Numbered from the stretch's first letter, positions 23,011-34,764 are shown. The stretch is 64,000 bases of DNA from Peromyscus leucopus (GCF_004664715.2 NC_051072.1:39184142-39248141); one strand, 5' to 3'. A program made the numbers and translations. Notes: generated from the sequence alone by a model not told the origin.

Positions 23011-23736
23011 TACACGTCACTTTCTCCTTTTGTATGGAATCAAACTCACTTTCAAAAGCTATCTGTGAATATTTGTGCTTTTCCCAAAAAAATGTATTTT
23101 GCTCGCCAAAGACTTGTCACTACTGAAAATCAAATTTGTCTATTTTGTATAATCTGTATGATTATCTAAGGATTTATTTCTCAAGGGCCACCATACTCAC
23201 CACACGTTCCAGTCCTTGGACAAATCAGACCCGTGAGCTGAATTTTGTATCTCACAGATTTTCCTCTCCTATAGCCTGCATGCCATCATGGAGCAGAAAC
23301 TCAGTCAAAGAAATGCATTTGAGCGTATGCTGTGTCCCACCTGCATCATCTATTAATATCCATTCGATATTCAAGGAAAAAAGTCACACTATGCTAGGCA
23401 TATTTGAGAATTATTACAATATATAAATATACATATATAAATACTGTCCCCAGAGAAATAATCTTACATGGGAGAAATCTAATGAAGAAATACTGGCTAA
23501 TGGCCAGGTCCTTCAATTGCTTCAATAGTGGAATCATATCCAACACCTCTTAAAGGCCAAGAGAACCTTGTTTTTGTCATGTTTTAAAGGATAGTGTATA
23601 TTAAAAAGAAAGTGGAAAATTCATGAAGTGTTTCGAAGTTAAAGTAAGTTTTAAATGTTTTCAATAAACGGTTTATTGCTTTGATTTCCAGGAATGCTAT
23701 GCAATCAGAAGATAATTGCAACATGTAAATACATAT

Positions 23737-23737
<1 letters not shown>
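23011..23737. other. No gene or repeat recognised
   Basis: Nothing supportable is identified. Confidence 0.4.

Positions 23738-23802
<65 letters not shown>
23738..23802. repeat. Palindromic (CA)n(GT)n compound microsatellite
   Basis: A run of about 18 CA units (23738-23774) switches exactly into about 14 GT units (23775-23802). The two halves are reverse complements, so about 56 bases form an uninterrupted self-complementary sequence centred on ACGT at 23773-23776. Confidence 0.97.
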
Positions 23803-23805
<3 letters not shown>

Positions 23806-25159
23806 CCTCTGCAGATTTACAATGACTTATAGTGTACAGTCTGCTTCAAATGTAAGGATATATATATGTAAGGATATCATGTGTCACTGTGGCTGCATGC
23901 ACAATCTTTTGGGGAGCTGAAACGACTCTGGGGGTAGCCAACTACATTCCCATCTCTTTGACCCTCCACTCAGTTTGATTTGTGAAAGGCATAAACATAA
24001 GTGTAGGTTAAAAGAGAAGAGTAGATTACAGACAGACAGTAGCAGTGGCACCAGGTAAGAAATCATAGCGCCATCCAACCTACAGAAGTCTCTTGACTCC
24101 AAAGTGTTTGCATTCCAGCTGAGATGGTGATGCAGGACCCCCAACAGTGAACACAGTATGTATAAAAGTTTAATTTGTCATTATGCCAGGAATTGGTTCA
24201 AATCAAGAGAAAAATAAATGAGTGGTGAAGTTGTTCAGGTTTTCCAGAGGGACTGGGCCTAGATGGCTATCAGAGACACTATCTTCAACCTTCAATTTAT
24301 TACAAATAAAGCATGCAATAATTAAACTGTGGCACACAGATGATGGAGAATCCTTCTTCACTAATACCAGGACACATATTTGTAAAGGACCAGAGCTTGA
24401 CCAAGGAAATGCCTATATCTTTGATGGAAAAAAGGGGGGGGGCACATTTCATAAATTATTGGTAAATCAAGTACAACTTCAACTCTGAATTTTTTTAAAA
24501 AGGTATCTCAGATTCTTCAGTTTACTGAGTCATAGCTTTATCCCATTCTATCTACTCAGCAGGTAGACATCGATGGTACCAAAGAGCTTGCTTTCAGATC
24601 TGAATGGTGAAAAAAACCTAGACGCCACACATCTTAGACACATGCACAATAATGTTCGAGACTCTGTGGTAATGAGTTCTGAGCATGAGATGACACATAA
24701 CTAAGTGTAGCATACCAATAATAAGCAAGCAAATAATATTCCTTGACACAGAGTTTCATGGGTGCATGATTTAGAACACTCAACCAAATGTCTTAATAAA
24801 TTAACATCATTAACACAAATGCTTGCTTGCTTGTTTGTTTGTTTTTACTGAAGTTAGTGAAAGTACTACCTACACATTTTGCTGGGAACCCCTTTATCTC
24901 TTGTCAATAATTGCCTACAGATTTAGTATTAGATCTTCGTAATTTGCTTTCTCTGACTTTTATAGTTTAATCAAAAAAAAAAAAATTATTGGTCCTTTCT
25001 GGTTTTAAGCAAATAAGCCATTAATATTTTAATCCAAACTTAAAATGTTTTCTCTATAGACAACTTAGAACATGATTTAACTCAAAAATAGTGCATACTT
25101 CTTATATAGATAAGCTTGGCACTTTTAAAATTTGTTGTAGTTGACCTACATAACAAAGA

Positions 25160-25620
25160 CCCATTCTTAAGATTATGCAAACAATTTCACTTTTGTTTAC
25201 TGCTGCTGCATTAGCTTCCAGCAGTACTGCCAGGTATTTGGTTAAAATTAACTAACCTTTGCTGTAGAACAAAGTTGACAATTTGTAGTGGGCATGTAGT
25301 TGAGCGTGTTCATACAATTTCCAGAGAAATCATTAGAAATACAGGAGTAAACAAAATATTAACTTGGAACGTATGTTATCTCATTCTGTGGGACGCATTT
25401 TAACGTGTGAATCACCATGGGGACCACAGACAGGGTTAGCTTCAGCTTTTCAATGTGGGTCTTAACCTGTGAATTACACTTCTGTGGTTTTGTGGCTGTT
25501 CTTTGCTGATTTCATTAAATCAGACATTGTTCTCGGTAGCTGAAGAATTATCTTACAGCTTAGCAAGGCCGTTTTTCAAAGACAGTAACTGAGCAGGCAA
25601 ATTAGATCTAGATCTGAGTA
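25160..25620. other. Candidate conserved non-coding element
   Basis: Repeat-free. It contains an octamer-like ATGCAAAC (25175-25182), AACAAAG SOX-like motifs and TAATTA-type cores. This is inference only, because conservation cannot be measured from one sequence. Confidence 0.25.
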
Positions 25621-27776
25621 CTGGAACTGAGACTCTTTGCAAAGTTTACCTCTCCATTCTCAGAATGAGCTCTGCAAGTTAGGCAACTTCCCCCGACTTC
25701 AGGAGGTTCCCACACACCCCTGACTATTTCGAATGTTTACAATAACTCAGGTCCTATTTCAAATGCTGACAATTACACCAACCTTGTGAATTAGGTAGAT
25801 CCACAAAGCGTACTTGCAAGGGACCTACAAGCCGATGAAAATACCTCCCCTGCTACAAAAAGGAAATTGCGATACCTGTAGGACTTCGAGAAACGCAGCC
25901 TGGTTCTAGTTCTTGGAGATGGTCCTGGCACTGTGACTCCCAGTGGATCCCAAACAAAAGCCATTTGTAAAGAGGGTGCCAAGATCCACCGGAACAGTTG
26001 AGCGTCAGAGCTAGAACAGGACCCTGGGGCGGGAGGGCCCTCCAAGCTGCAAGAGGCACTTGTGGCTGAATGAGGGCATTTCTTCAGTATGGTGGTATGT
26101 GCTGACAGAGAGGTGGCAGGCTGGCTGAGGCAGGGCTGGAAAGGGAGGCCAAGCACTTCCTGCTGTGTGACACTTGCCCTTTGCGACAGAGCTTGCTTCA
26201 CCCAGACTTTCTCTCATTATTAATGTGAAAACCACTCGCTTGAAAAATGTGCTTTTTAAATAGAGCCCGGATTAAATAGCCCAGCCCCATGCAACTCCTG
26301 GAAAGCGTATCACCCACATACACCTGCAGACACACCAACTGGGAGGTATGATTCAAGCGGGTCTACTTTATATTAAGTGTGAATGTTAAAAAGTAGTGGC
26401 CAGAGGGTGTCATTATAGAAAAAAGGAAACACGAATCCATGACTGAGAAACTTGACAAGGAGTATTACATTTCAAAGTTAACTACCAAAAATCATCTTCC
26501 TTCTTCCAAATCCTCTTAGATACATGGATGAATGTCACTATTAGCAAGGCTTCCATGAGGACTTAGCAACTGTTAAAAGCCACCACCTCCCTGTCAGTCA
26601 GTCAGACTGGGAAGAAAACAGGCAGATCACTTTCGGCACCTCTGGCAGCTTTTCCCTCAAAGAGATGCCACCGTGTCACCTTGCAGAGTGAGTTGTAAGT
26701 GACTTTGACAACAGAGATCAATGTCTTGTCTGTTTTCTGTTCCCTAGAAACAGTTCTTCAATCTTGCACAAATCCCTTAAAACAGCTTTCCTTTAAGACA
26801 CATAAGCGGTGAAAGCAGAATAGGGCTCAGTTGCATGGTTGACGAGTCCAGCACACAGCAGGGAGACAGATTTAAAGATGTACTCAAGGAGTCCAGGGAT
26901 CCTGGTGTCGTCATCACCTCTCACAAGCCAGTGGTATTTAATGTTGACAACACAGCATAATTCCATCAGTCCCTGTCCAAGCACTGCCCTGCCTGTGACC
27001 TCTATTGTAAACCAAGGCAGAGCTCCACTTGTCCAGGATAAGATTAGAGAAGCTTGGAGAACTCTGCAAAGAGGTTAACCCCTTCCCAGCTGGACAAAAT
27101 TGACCAGTTACCCTAAGGAACCATCTCTATGTCTGCCAAATTTCAGGACCCCTAACACTCATTCTTCTAGACCAAAATGTTCTCGTCCATGTCTGACTAA
27201 GATATTAAGACATTAAATGAGGTGCTTACTTTTACAACACCATCCAGCACAGTAGGGAGGTTCTGAGAAAGCTACATATTTGGAGATGTGCAATACAAAA
27301 TGTTTGGACAGTTGCATGCCTTTGTTACCTGACTTGCATACTCCACGAGAGCAGATGAGAGATGGCTGCCTTGCATATCAACAGCCTGGAAGTTCCAATC
27401 TGAACAAGCGCTTCTGGAATCAGCCTGCACTATTTTATTGATTAACGAATGGCCTTTGTGATTTCAGGTGAGGATTTTTATTTCATACTAGGAAGGCAGG
27501 TCCTAGGATTCTAAGAAGGTGTCCAGACCTAGGCCATCTGTCTTTTTGGTGTGTGAAATTTCACAGTTGACACTCTGTTCACATTGATCCATTAGATCCA
27601 CTCATCTCCATGTAGGGATAGCTTTTGGGCAGTGCAGCCCCACTCCTAACGTAGAAGCACATAGACGATACTATGTTAGCAGAATGGCTTTGTATGATAC
27701 TAAAGCAAGGCAGTATAGGAAGGCTGGTTGACTTGCTAGGTTAGGGAGGGGTCCTGAAGGGCTCATGGGAAGAGGC

Positions 27777-27796
27777 GGCTGGGTATAAAAGGGGAA
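27777..27796 (+). promoter_or_regulatory. TATA-like motif
   Basis: GGGTATAAAAGGGG is a close match to a consensus TATA box with GC-rich flanks. No downstream gene or initiator is evident, so it may be a chance match or an LTR relic. Confidence 0.2.
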
Positions 27797-28029
27797 GAAC
27801 AACACACAGAAACAGAAGAATCCCAGCGGAGCTGATATTTTCATCTCTCACAAAAAAAAAATTGAAATCTTATTCCTTCCAGGAGGTTTTACATTTTGGA
27901 GGTGAAACAGCATCACTGGTATATGGTGCCTACAGAAAGCTTCTGAGCCCCAAAATATCACCTGTTATCATAGTTTTACTTTTATAATTTTAAAAATACG
28001 ATGAAAATTTAAAATTTTAAAAATAAAAT

Positions 28030-28200
28030 AAAAATTTTATTTATGCACATGCATGGTGTGTGTGTGTGCAGCACACACATGTCAGAGACTAACTGGTAGG
28101 AGGAAGTTGGTTTTCTTTCTTTCCACCATATGGGTTGTGGGTTTTAAACTCACGTCATCAGACTTGGTGACAAGAACTTTAACCCACAGAGTCATGAGGT
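28030..28200 (-). mobile_element. B3 SINE
   Basis: After a reversed tail (AAAATTTTATTTATGCACAT, short GT run), the reversed B3 body follows: AACTGGTAGGAGGAAGTTGG, TTTTAAACTCACGTCATCAG, CTTGGTGACAAGAACTTTAA, CCCACAGAGTCATGAGG. Confidence 0.85.
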
Positions 28201-28304
28201 CAATTTTTCTTCCCCATAATTTCATTTACAAAAGATAAACCCTATCTTTCAGTCCAAACCAAATCTCCCAAATAGATTTTCACTAGTAATTATTTTCTTC
28301 ATTT

Positions 28305-28329
28305 TCACACACACTTCTGTGTGTGTGTG

Positions 28330-28392
<63 letters not shown>

Positions 28393-28404
28393 AACACACA
28401 CAAA
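28305..28404. repeat. Composite (AC)(TG)(TCTG)(TC)(AC) microsatellite
   Basis: Consecutive blocks: CACACA, a TG run, about seven TCTG units, about nine TC units, then CA with CAAA interruptions. It abuts the tail of a minus-strand B1. Confidence 0.95.
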
Positions 28405-28516
28405 CATATTCACTATGAAGCCTTGGCCTGGAACTTGCTGTGTAGATCAGGCTATTCTTGATTTCATAGAGGCCCTGCTTCCCAAGTACTGAGTTAAAGA
28501 CATGCACCACCATACT
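28405..28516 (-). mobile_element. Diverged B1 SINE
   Basis: Reversed B1: TTCACTATGAAGCCTTGGCC, TGTGTAGATCAGGCTATTCT, CAAGTACTGAGTTAAAGACA, then TGCACCACCATACTCC. Confidence 0.85.
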
Positions 28517-28518
28517 CC

Positions 28519-29469
28519 TAAATTTATATTTTAAGATGCAAATTTCAATATTGTTTTTAGGGACTGGCCATTACTCTAATGATATGAGAATTTGGGCAAT
28601 TGGAATCTCAAGCCACAACAAAGAGAATGTTTTCTAGACCATACCTTGACTGTGTTTCTACTCTTTCCAGCAACTTACAACTTTCACTTCATATGTGTAA
28701 GGGTAGAAAGAAGTAGAAGATTTTATATAGTTGAATGAATTTAGCATTTTCTTCCTTAATTCTTATTGTTATATACAGTACTCATGTATGACATTCTCAA
28801 AAAAAAAAAAAACAAAACCCACAAAAATCTAACTAAAGATTAAAGTCATCTCAATACATAGAAGATACAATTGTTATCTACATGAGTCCTACCTGCCCCA
28901 AATCTCCTCTAAATACCCACCTCCTGCAGCAACCTAAACCTTTTGTTCTGCAGCATTCCAAATAAGGCGGTTTTTTTTGTTGGTTTTTTTTTTTTTTTTT
29001 TCTTTTTGGTCTCTTGAATAGTTTCCCCAGTTTTGTTCCAAAATTTCATGCTGCGAATGACAGATTTGGGTTTTGGTGTCTGACCCAGAAACTCAGGACT
29101 TCTTTTATAGGAGCCAGCCACCCTAAGTGAAATTAAGACTCATGGGTATAAATGTGGAAGAATTTAAATGGAAGCACACTCGGATTCATTTACTTACATA
29201 CGTAGCCCTTATGAGGGAACAGGACAAGAGAGGACTAGGGGATGTGAAGAAGACCAGAGAAAGAGAGCTACATTCGTGGGGCTGTGGTATGTTGAAACAT
29301 ATTGCCTCCGGAAGCCAGAGCAGTCAGATAAAGGGGTTTCAGGATAATGCTTTGTTTTGAAATAGCTGTTAGTCAAAGACTCAAAGCTAGACGTTAAAGC
29401 AGTGAACATTAGCTATATAACTATCAGCTACCTCTGATGAGGGCAGTATTATAATATTTGGATTTTCAA
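28519..29469. other. No gene recognised; A/T runs
   Basis: A run near 28798-28813 and T runs at 28972-29001. The short open frame at 29127-29360 (plus) has no recognisable domain. Confidence 0.4.
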
Positions 29470-29892
29470 GACCTGAACACTGGCAATGGCAACAGTTGTG
29501 TTCATGTAGAAGGGGGAAATCTCTTGGTGGTGTGGGGGTCAGGGTGTTCCAGCCGTAGTCAAAGAACTATGGGCAAATAATGACTCCTGCCAGGTGGGAA
29601 ATTAGCCTCCCTGAGATGAACTTCTTAATCAGCTATCCAATGCAAAGTGGTGAGCTCTGAGATCACAAACACATAGGAGAAAAGGAAAGACTTGGCACTC
29701 AGTGGGTTATGTTATGTGTTTATGCATTTTTATGTATGTAACAGCAAAGAAAAAGAGAGGCCATCAGGTTGAGAAGGAATGGGGGGGCAGTGAGGAGACC
29801 AAGGGAGTGGCTACAGGAAGGAGTTATGGGAGGAGAAGGAGCAAAGGTAAGGGGAGAAGTGATTTAATTATGCCTTAATTAAAACATAAAAT
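29470..29892 (+). mobile_element. Rodent L1 (Lx-type) 3' UTR, 5'-truncated
   Basis: It contains typical rodent L1 3' UTR text in order: AGTCAAAGAACTATGGGCAA, AATGACTCCTGCCAGGTGGG, TATCCAATGCAAAGTGGTGA, ACTCAGTGGGTTATG, GGGAGAAGTGATTTAATTAT and AATTAAAACATAAAA. Only the 3' end remains, as expected of 5' truncation. Confidence 0.85.
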
Positions 29893-30570
29893 CATAAAAA
29901 GTGCATTTTCAGAGCGATCAATTGCAAAGGCATGTAACAAAAGGAAATTCGATAGTCCTCCGGTACTTTTATTGAAACTAATGTCTATTCAAGGCCAGTT
30001 ATTGTGGTTTATAAGCGGCTTTATTACATTAATAGCTTGTGATAATCAATGATTGTTTATTTCTATGAATGGAAGTTTTGCAATTCAAAGAAAATCTTAG
30101 CATTATTTTGTAGCAAGCACTTCACTTTTATTTACAGATATAAACTATCTTCATTCCAAGCCTTATGTGAGTTTAGTTGATATACAGGTCAATAATTCCA
30201 AGTTATGAAATGGAGACCAATTATTTTATGTGCTGGAATGCAGTTGAGAGCATTAGAAGAGCATGGTCTGTATTTTAATTGGCTGTAAATATATTCTATT
30301 CTCTTATATGTCCCAGGATGCAAATAAATACCTTGCCATTTAAATGTGGAGGTCAATAGGACATGATGTAAAACAATAAGCAAAAGAAATGCTTAAATAT
30401 AAGAATAAAGGATTAATTCCACTGTGGATTGTGGATCAAATACTTTACTTAAGCTCCCCTTCTATAATGAAGTATATATAGAAATGATTTAGGAATTTGA
30501 AAGATAATTAGATCAAGTCTTTGATGTTAAGGCACTGGAACTCCTAAATATTTAAATAGGGTTGGAAGAA
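29893..30570. other. Candidate conserved non-coding element
   Basis: No recognised repeat. It is dense in motifs such as TTGTGGTTT (RUNX-like, 30002-30010), CATTAATAGC (homeodomain-like), AATCAATGATTG (PBX/HOX-like) and TGTTTAT (FOX-like) within 30000-30060. Inference only. Confidence 0.3.
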
Positions 30571-30600
30571 GGGCTGGAAATATAGTTCAGCAGTTAAGAG

Positions 30601-30601
<1 letters not shown>
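30571..30601 (+). mobile_element. B2 head fragment fused to a GT run
   Basis: GGGCTGGAAATATAGTTCAG and CAGTTAAGAGC match the first ~30 bases of B2/B3, then the sequence passes straight into GT repeats. The rest of the SINE is missing. Confidence 0.75.

Positions 30602-30650
<49 letters not shown>
30602..30650. repeat. (TG)n microsatellite
   Basis: About 24 uninterrupted TG units. Confidence 0.97.
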
Positions 30651-30652
<2 letters not shown>

Positions 30653-30920
30653 CTTTAATTATCTTCCCTTTCCTGAAAAATAAAAAATAAAATAAAATAA
30701 TGAAGTCAGAAAGATCACCATCACTATTACAACCAAACTGCTGTAACCCTCAGGGAAGGGAAAGTTCAGGGAAATTGACATTAGAGCTACAGTGATACAC
30801 ATATATGTCACATGATCTTGCTGAGTTTCAATGGCTAACACGTCCACATGCCTAATACATCAAAGGGCCTTTGCAGAGTTTTTGAGAGGAACAAAACGGT
30901 AATTTGTATAAAAGTGTCGT

Positions 30921-30922
<2 letters not shown>

Positions 30923-30978
<56 letters not shown>
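30923..30978. repeat. (AC)28 microsatellite
   Basis: 56 bases of uninterrupted AC dinucleotides, ending in GTGCATGCAC. Confidence 0.97.
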
Positions 30979-30982
<4 letters not shown>

Positions 30983-31949
30983 ATGCACACCAGGTACTGC
31001 CATTAACAATGTAAGCTTTTAGGAGAGGAGTGAATGTACTTTTATCCTGTTAAAAGCATTTTCATTTTTTAAAATGTCCTTTAAAAATGGTTACTTCATG
31101 AGCAAAGTACTGTTTGATCTTTTTTAGGCACCAAGCTTTAGCCCTGATGGGTAATTTTGCTTCTCTATTTTTTATCTTTTTTACCTTAAGTAAAAATAGG
31201 ATGTATGTGATTAAGTTTTAAAAGGTTAATGTTTTGTTTGCAATACTAAAATCCTCTGTGTCTTATTTTACAAAGACGTAATAAAAACAAAACAAAAAAA
31301 TCCAAAATCAACAACAACAAAAAAAAACCCAAAGAGGTAAAATATACTACCAGAATTAGCTGATGGAATCTCTCCCAGTTGTTCAAATCCTATACTTTAA
31401 ATGAAGGAATATTCCCATTTTCTTTTTTTATTTGAAAAATATATGGGATCTAAAGGTGGGTTGTTTAATTAGTAAGGCATTTGCAACACTGAATCCAACT
31501 ATGCTTCTCAGTTGACTACACATAAAATAGTCCAGAAATGGCTTTCCCCCTTTTTAGAGCCATATTAATAAACAAGAGAAGATAATTTTGGAATTACCAG
31601 GCTGCAAAGCAAAATTGCTCCCTCAGGAGTAAGACAGAAAGAACTCAAATACCAGCAGTCTCTAAATAACAACAATCCCAAGTGTTCAGTTTTGATGACA
31701 TGACTTCTTTCCATGACACTGCTTATAAAGCCAATGGTCATAACCCTCCTATTCTTGATCTCTAATTGCTGACCCCTCTCCACCCTGATCCATCTTGGGC
31801 ATTGATTAAGTGGTATACAAATATCGCCAGAACGTCAGAATGCTTTTCTCTGGTTTCTCTTTCTATCATTATGGTTTCAATAACTAATTGCTGCTTATTT
31901 TGCAATAAGAACATGATGTACATTATATAACTCCTAATAATCAATTTCT
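30979..31949. other. No gene recognised; A-rich tracts
   Basis: A-rich AAAC/CAACAA sequence lies at 31275-31335, resembling an old retroelement tail, but the body is not recognisable. Confidence 0.4.
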
Positions 31950-32098
31950 GGGCTTTTATCCTATTTTGTCACTGAGGTAATAGAGGCTCATGAAGTTTGA
32001 GTAATTTGTTCCTGTGAACATAAAGCTAACAGGTAGCAGATAGACGGTTAAAACTGAGGTCCCTTTCACTATAAAACCTAACGTCTATTGTGCCTAGA
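31950..32098 (+). mobile_element. MIR fragment
   Basis: TAATAGAGGCTCATGAAGTT, AAAGCTAACAGGTAGCAGAT and ACTGAGGTCCCTTTCACTAT follow the MIR 3' half. Confidence 0.75.
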
Positions 32099-32264
32099 GA
32101 GTAACCAAAAAAAAAAGAAAAAAAGAAAGAAAAAAGAAAAGAAAATGAATGGGACCAGGCTCCTCCTGAAGGAGCGTTAAATCATGGAGGAAGCTTTAGG
32201 TTTTCACAAGGGAAGAACCAGACATCCTGTGCATCAGTTACCTGATCTTACATAGCTGGACAGT

Positions 32265-32375
32265 TGAGCTGGCCATTATTATCAACACTTCGTAGATGGG
32301 GAAACTGAGACTCTGAGGGCTTAGTTAAGTTTCTGCTATTGTAATGTCAATATATGACAGGTGCATGAGTACAAG
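32265..32375 (+). mobile_element. MIR fragment
   Basis: CCATTATTATCAACACTTCG, GATGGGGAAACTGAGACTCT and GGGCTTAGTTAAGTTTCTGC match the MIR core. It lies 165 bases from another plus-strand MIR. Confidence 0.65.
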
Positions 32376-32874
32376 TTCATTCTGTTTATTTCTAGATCAT
32401 GGCTTTTCTTTCACTGGCAAATGCTCTTTAAATTCCTAAATCCTGGGGAAAGACTGGGAGCTTAGGGTGGTACTGAAGCTGAAGGTAAAGACTGGGTGGA
32501 CCCAAATGTGAGGAGCCTCAGAGGCTGGGGAAGAGGTGCTTAGTGAGGAAGAGCTGAAGAGTGCCAGCATCAGCCTGTGTGTACTCCTCATAGTTCTGCA
32601 TTTTCAACATGGGAGAGAAATAGAAATCCCTTTTTCATCCATGTAGCCAATGGTTGCAATTCACCAAAGGCTCAAAAGGAAATCTGAACATCTGATTTAG
32701 AGTCAAATATAATCATTATATATATATATAAACATGCTAATGGTTTTTTATTTCATCACAGGACAAACAAAACTCAGAGGAGTGTTTTCTAGCTTTCTCT
32801 CAAAACCACTCAAGAGATTTACAACAGACCTTGACACAATCAGGCCACTAATGAGGCAGTAGGAAAGGTTCAGA
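32376..32874. other. No gene or repeat recognised
   Basis: Only a short (TA)n run near 32716-32730 is notable. Confidence 0.4.
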
Positions 32875-32934
32875 GTTTTGTTTTGGTCATGGCGTCTTAT
32901 CACAACAATTTAAAGTAACTAAGAGAACATCAAA
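32875..32934 (+). mobile_element. MaLR LTR 3'-end remnant
   Basis: TTTTGGTCATGGCGTCTTAT followed by CACAACAATTTAAAGTAACT matches the conserved end of MT/ORR1 LTRs. The upstream LTR body is not recognisable. Confidence 0.55.
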
Positions 32935-33056
32935 TTAATAATACTTGTGGATTTTACCTTATGTTGAACATAACTTATAATTTTCCATCCTTTCTTATAG
33001 AGTCCATTTTAAAGGCTGTACTTATACCGGCAAAGATAAAGATAATGTGTTGTCAT

Positions 33057-33071
33057 CCCCCCCCCCCCCCC
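33057..33071. repeat. C15 homopolymer
   Basis: Fifteen consecutive C bases followed by GCGTGTCGCC, a local CpG cluster unusual in this AT-rich window. Homopolymers of this kind are prone to length and consensus errors. Confidence 0.9.
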
Positions 33072-33245
33072 GCGTGTCGCCATTTTTTGCAAAGTATAAA
33101 ACAAAACAAAACAAAAGTGAGCTCTTAAATTTTACTTACAAAAATAAATCAATTAAATGTTAAAAATACACTCAAAGATTATAAATTTTAAACATCAATA
33201 TCTACCTAAGTGATAAAAACTGCTACTCTGTGATTTGATTCCAGG

Positions 33246-33269
33246 TTTTTTTTTTTTTTTTTTTTTTTT
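33246..33269. repeat. Poly-T run
   Basis: Twenty-four T bases. No recognisable minus-strand retroelement body follows. Confidence 0.95.
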
Positions 33270-34579
33270 AGGTAAAATTCTTTCTGAACTGTGTGATACA
33301 GGAAAGTTCTTGGTAAATATTGAGTCAGTCAAGTACCGGGTAGTGGATGAGTGGGAATTTTCCAGTTGCTGATATTGTACAAAATATCCCCTAAAATTCA
33401 TACAGTAAGGGACATTTCAATAACTGAGAATTATTGTGCTTTCTGTAGATGCAATTTTTCCTTGACTTTTATTATATTTTATGTGAATGTGGTATAAACA
33501 CGTGATTCTTTTTTTTTAAGAAATGAAAAAAACCCCACATTTAATGTCTAATGTTTTTAGCAATCCTGTCTTGTGCTCCCATTGTTCAAGTCAGCTTGGT
33601 GTCTTCTGAGTAGTTAGAAATGCGGGTCATGATCGGAAGGCATCATAAGACTCAGGGGGAAACCAGGTCCGTCTCCACCAATGTGAAGAGCTCGCAGATG
33701 TGATTGGAATGTGCTCAGCCTGTCTGGAGTTGCCAAGGGGTCCAGTGAATAGGCAGGGATTTCAGCGATCTCTGGAAGAAGCTGGCAAGCTCTCAGCTAC
33801 TCTGAGGGCTATGGAGTGTCCCACAGCCGACAGCAGACTTTTTAGGAGCACTCAAGGATGGAGGCTCATAACCTTCAGTAAAGCTGTTCAGCATGTCAAG
33901 GCACTGGAAACAGTATTATGAAACATTGTTGTGAATGCCTTGTCAAGAAGTGTATCATCAAAAGGACAATAAAAGTAGAATCTTGAAAATCATTTGCTAG
34001 TTAAAATTTATTAATTAAAATGTGCATCAAAATATTGACTTATTTTTTCCTGGGCAATAGAATCATAGGAATTTTTATTTGTGTTTCCCTACAGTAGCTG
34101 TCATATCCCTAACAATGACTACAAATGACTGCTATGAGCGGATAAACCTGGATGGATACATGTTAATAAAAACTTGAGTATCAAAGTTGCTGTTTTCCCC
34201 ACTATGAATTTTAAATAGATTTCAACAAGAGTCAGGAACAAAGACCTTCGGGTCCATTTTTAAATTAGGCATTTCTCATAGACATTTCACATGTTGCTGA
34301 GATGTTAAAGGTTCTGAGAGAAGTGCTCAGAAACCAGACAGGCCCTTACATCACTTAGCATCTATAGTGGTGTGATGTGAAATTAAATTAGAAGCAGCAA
34401 GGTGAGTCTGCTGAAGCAGAATGGTAAAATACAGAGCAGTCAGTCTCCCAGATGTGGATTAGTAGCCATGGCAAGGACAGAGCAAAGGAAAGAAAGAAAT
34501 TGAGCATCCCTTTAGGGGTCTAAAGGGATTTGCTAGGAGGTCTAAAGAGAAATTTTCCTGCAGAAAGTGTATGTGTGGG
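33270..34579. other. 1.3-kb stretch with no gene recognised
   Basis: An open frame of 73 codons at 33700-33921 (plus) is followed by AATAAAAG at about 33968, but no domain, A-tail or duplication supports a gene or retrocopy. Confidence 0.4.
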
Positions 34580-34696
34580 GGGGTGGAGGAAGAAAGAGAG
34601 AAAGAGGAAGAGAGAGGAAAAGAGAGAGAGGGACAGAGAAAGAGGAGAGGAGAGGAGAGCAGAGGAGGGGGGAGAGGGGGAGAAGGGAAGAGGGGG

Positions 34697-34759
<63 letters not shown>
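34580..34759. repeat. Long GA-rich purine tract ending in (GA)n
   Basis: About 180 bases almost wholly purine, with AGGAG/GGGGA units grading into about 31 pure GA units (34697-34759). Strand-asymmetric homopurine DNA with mirror symmetry can form triplexes. All overlapping Arg-Glu or Leu-Ser frames are artefacts. Confidence 0.96.

Positions 34760-34764
<5 letters not shown>

Larger units (their letters stand above)
23803..28029. other. 4.2-kb stretch without recognised repeats
   Basis: No young SINE, LTR or L1 is visible, unlike the rest of the window. Subsegments of note are 25160-25620 (motif-rich, possible conserved element), 25790-26200 (GC-richer; the 136-codon minus-strand frame has no domain I know) and a strong TATAAAAG at 27783. 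No exon with matching splice sites is supportable. Confidence 0.5.

Noticed and set aside
22619..23068. 149-codon open frame, the longest in the window
   Set aside because: More than a third is poly Val-Cys encoded by the GT microsatellite, and the rest has no domain. It is an artefact.
25791..26201. 136-codon minus-strand frame as a gene
   Set aside because: No recognised domain, start context or splice sites. Kept only as something to test.
33700..33990. Possible retrocopy with AATAAA at about 33968
   Set aside because: No A-tail, no duplications and no recognisable protein in the 73-codon frame.
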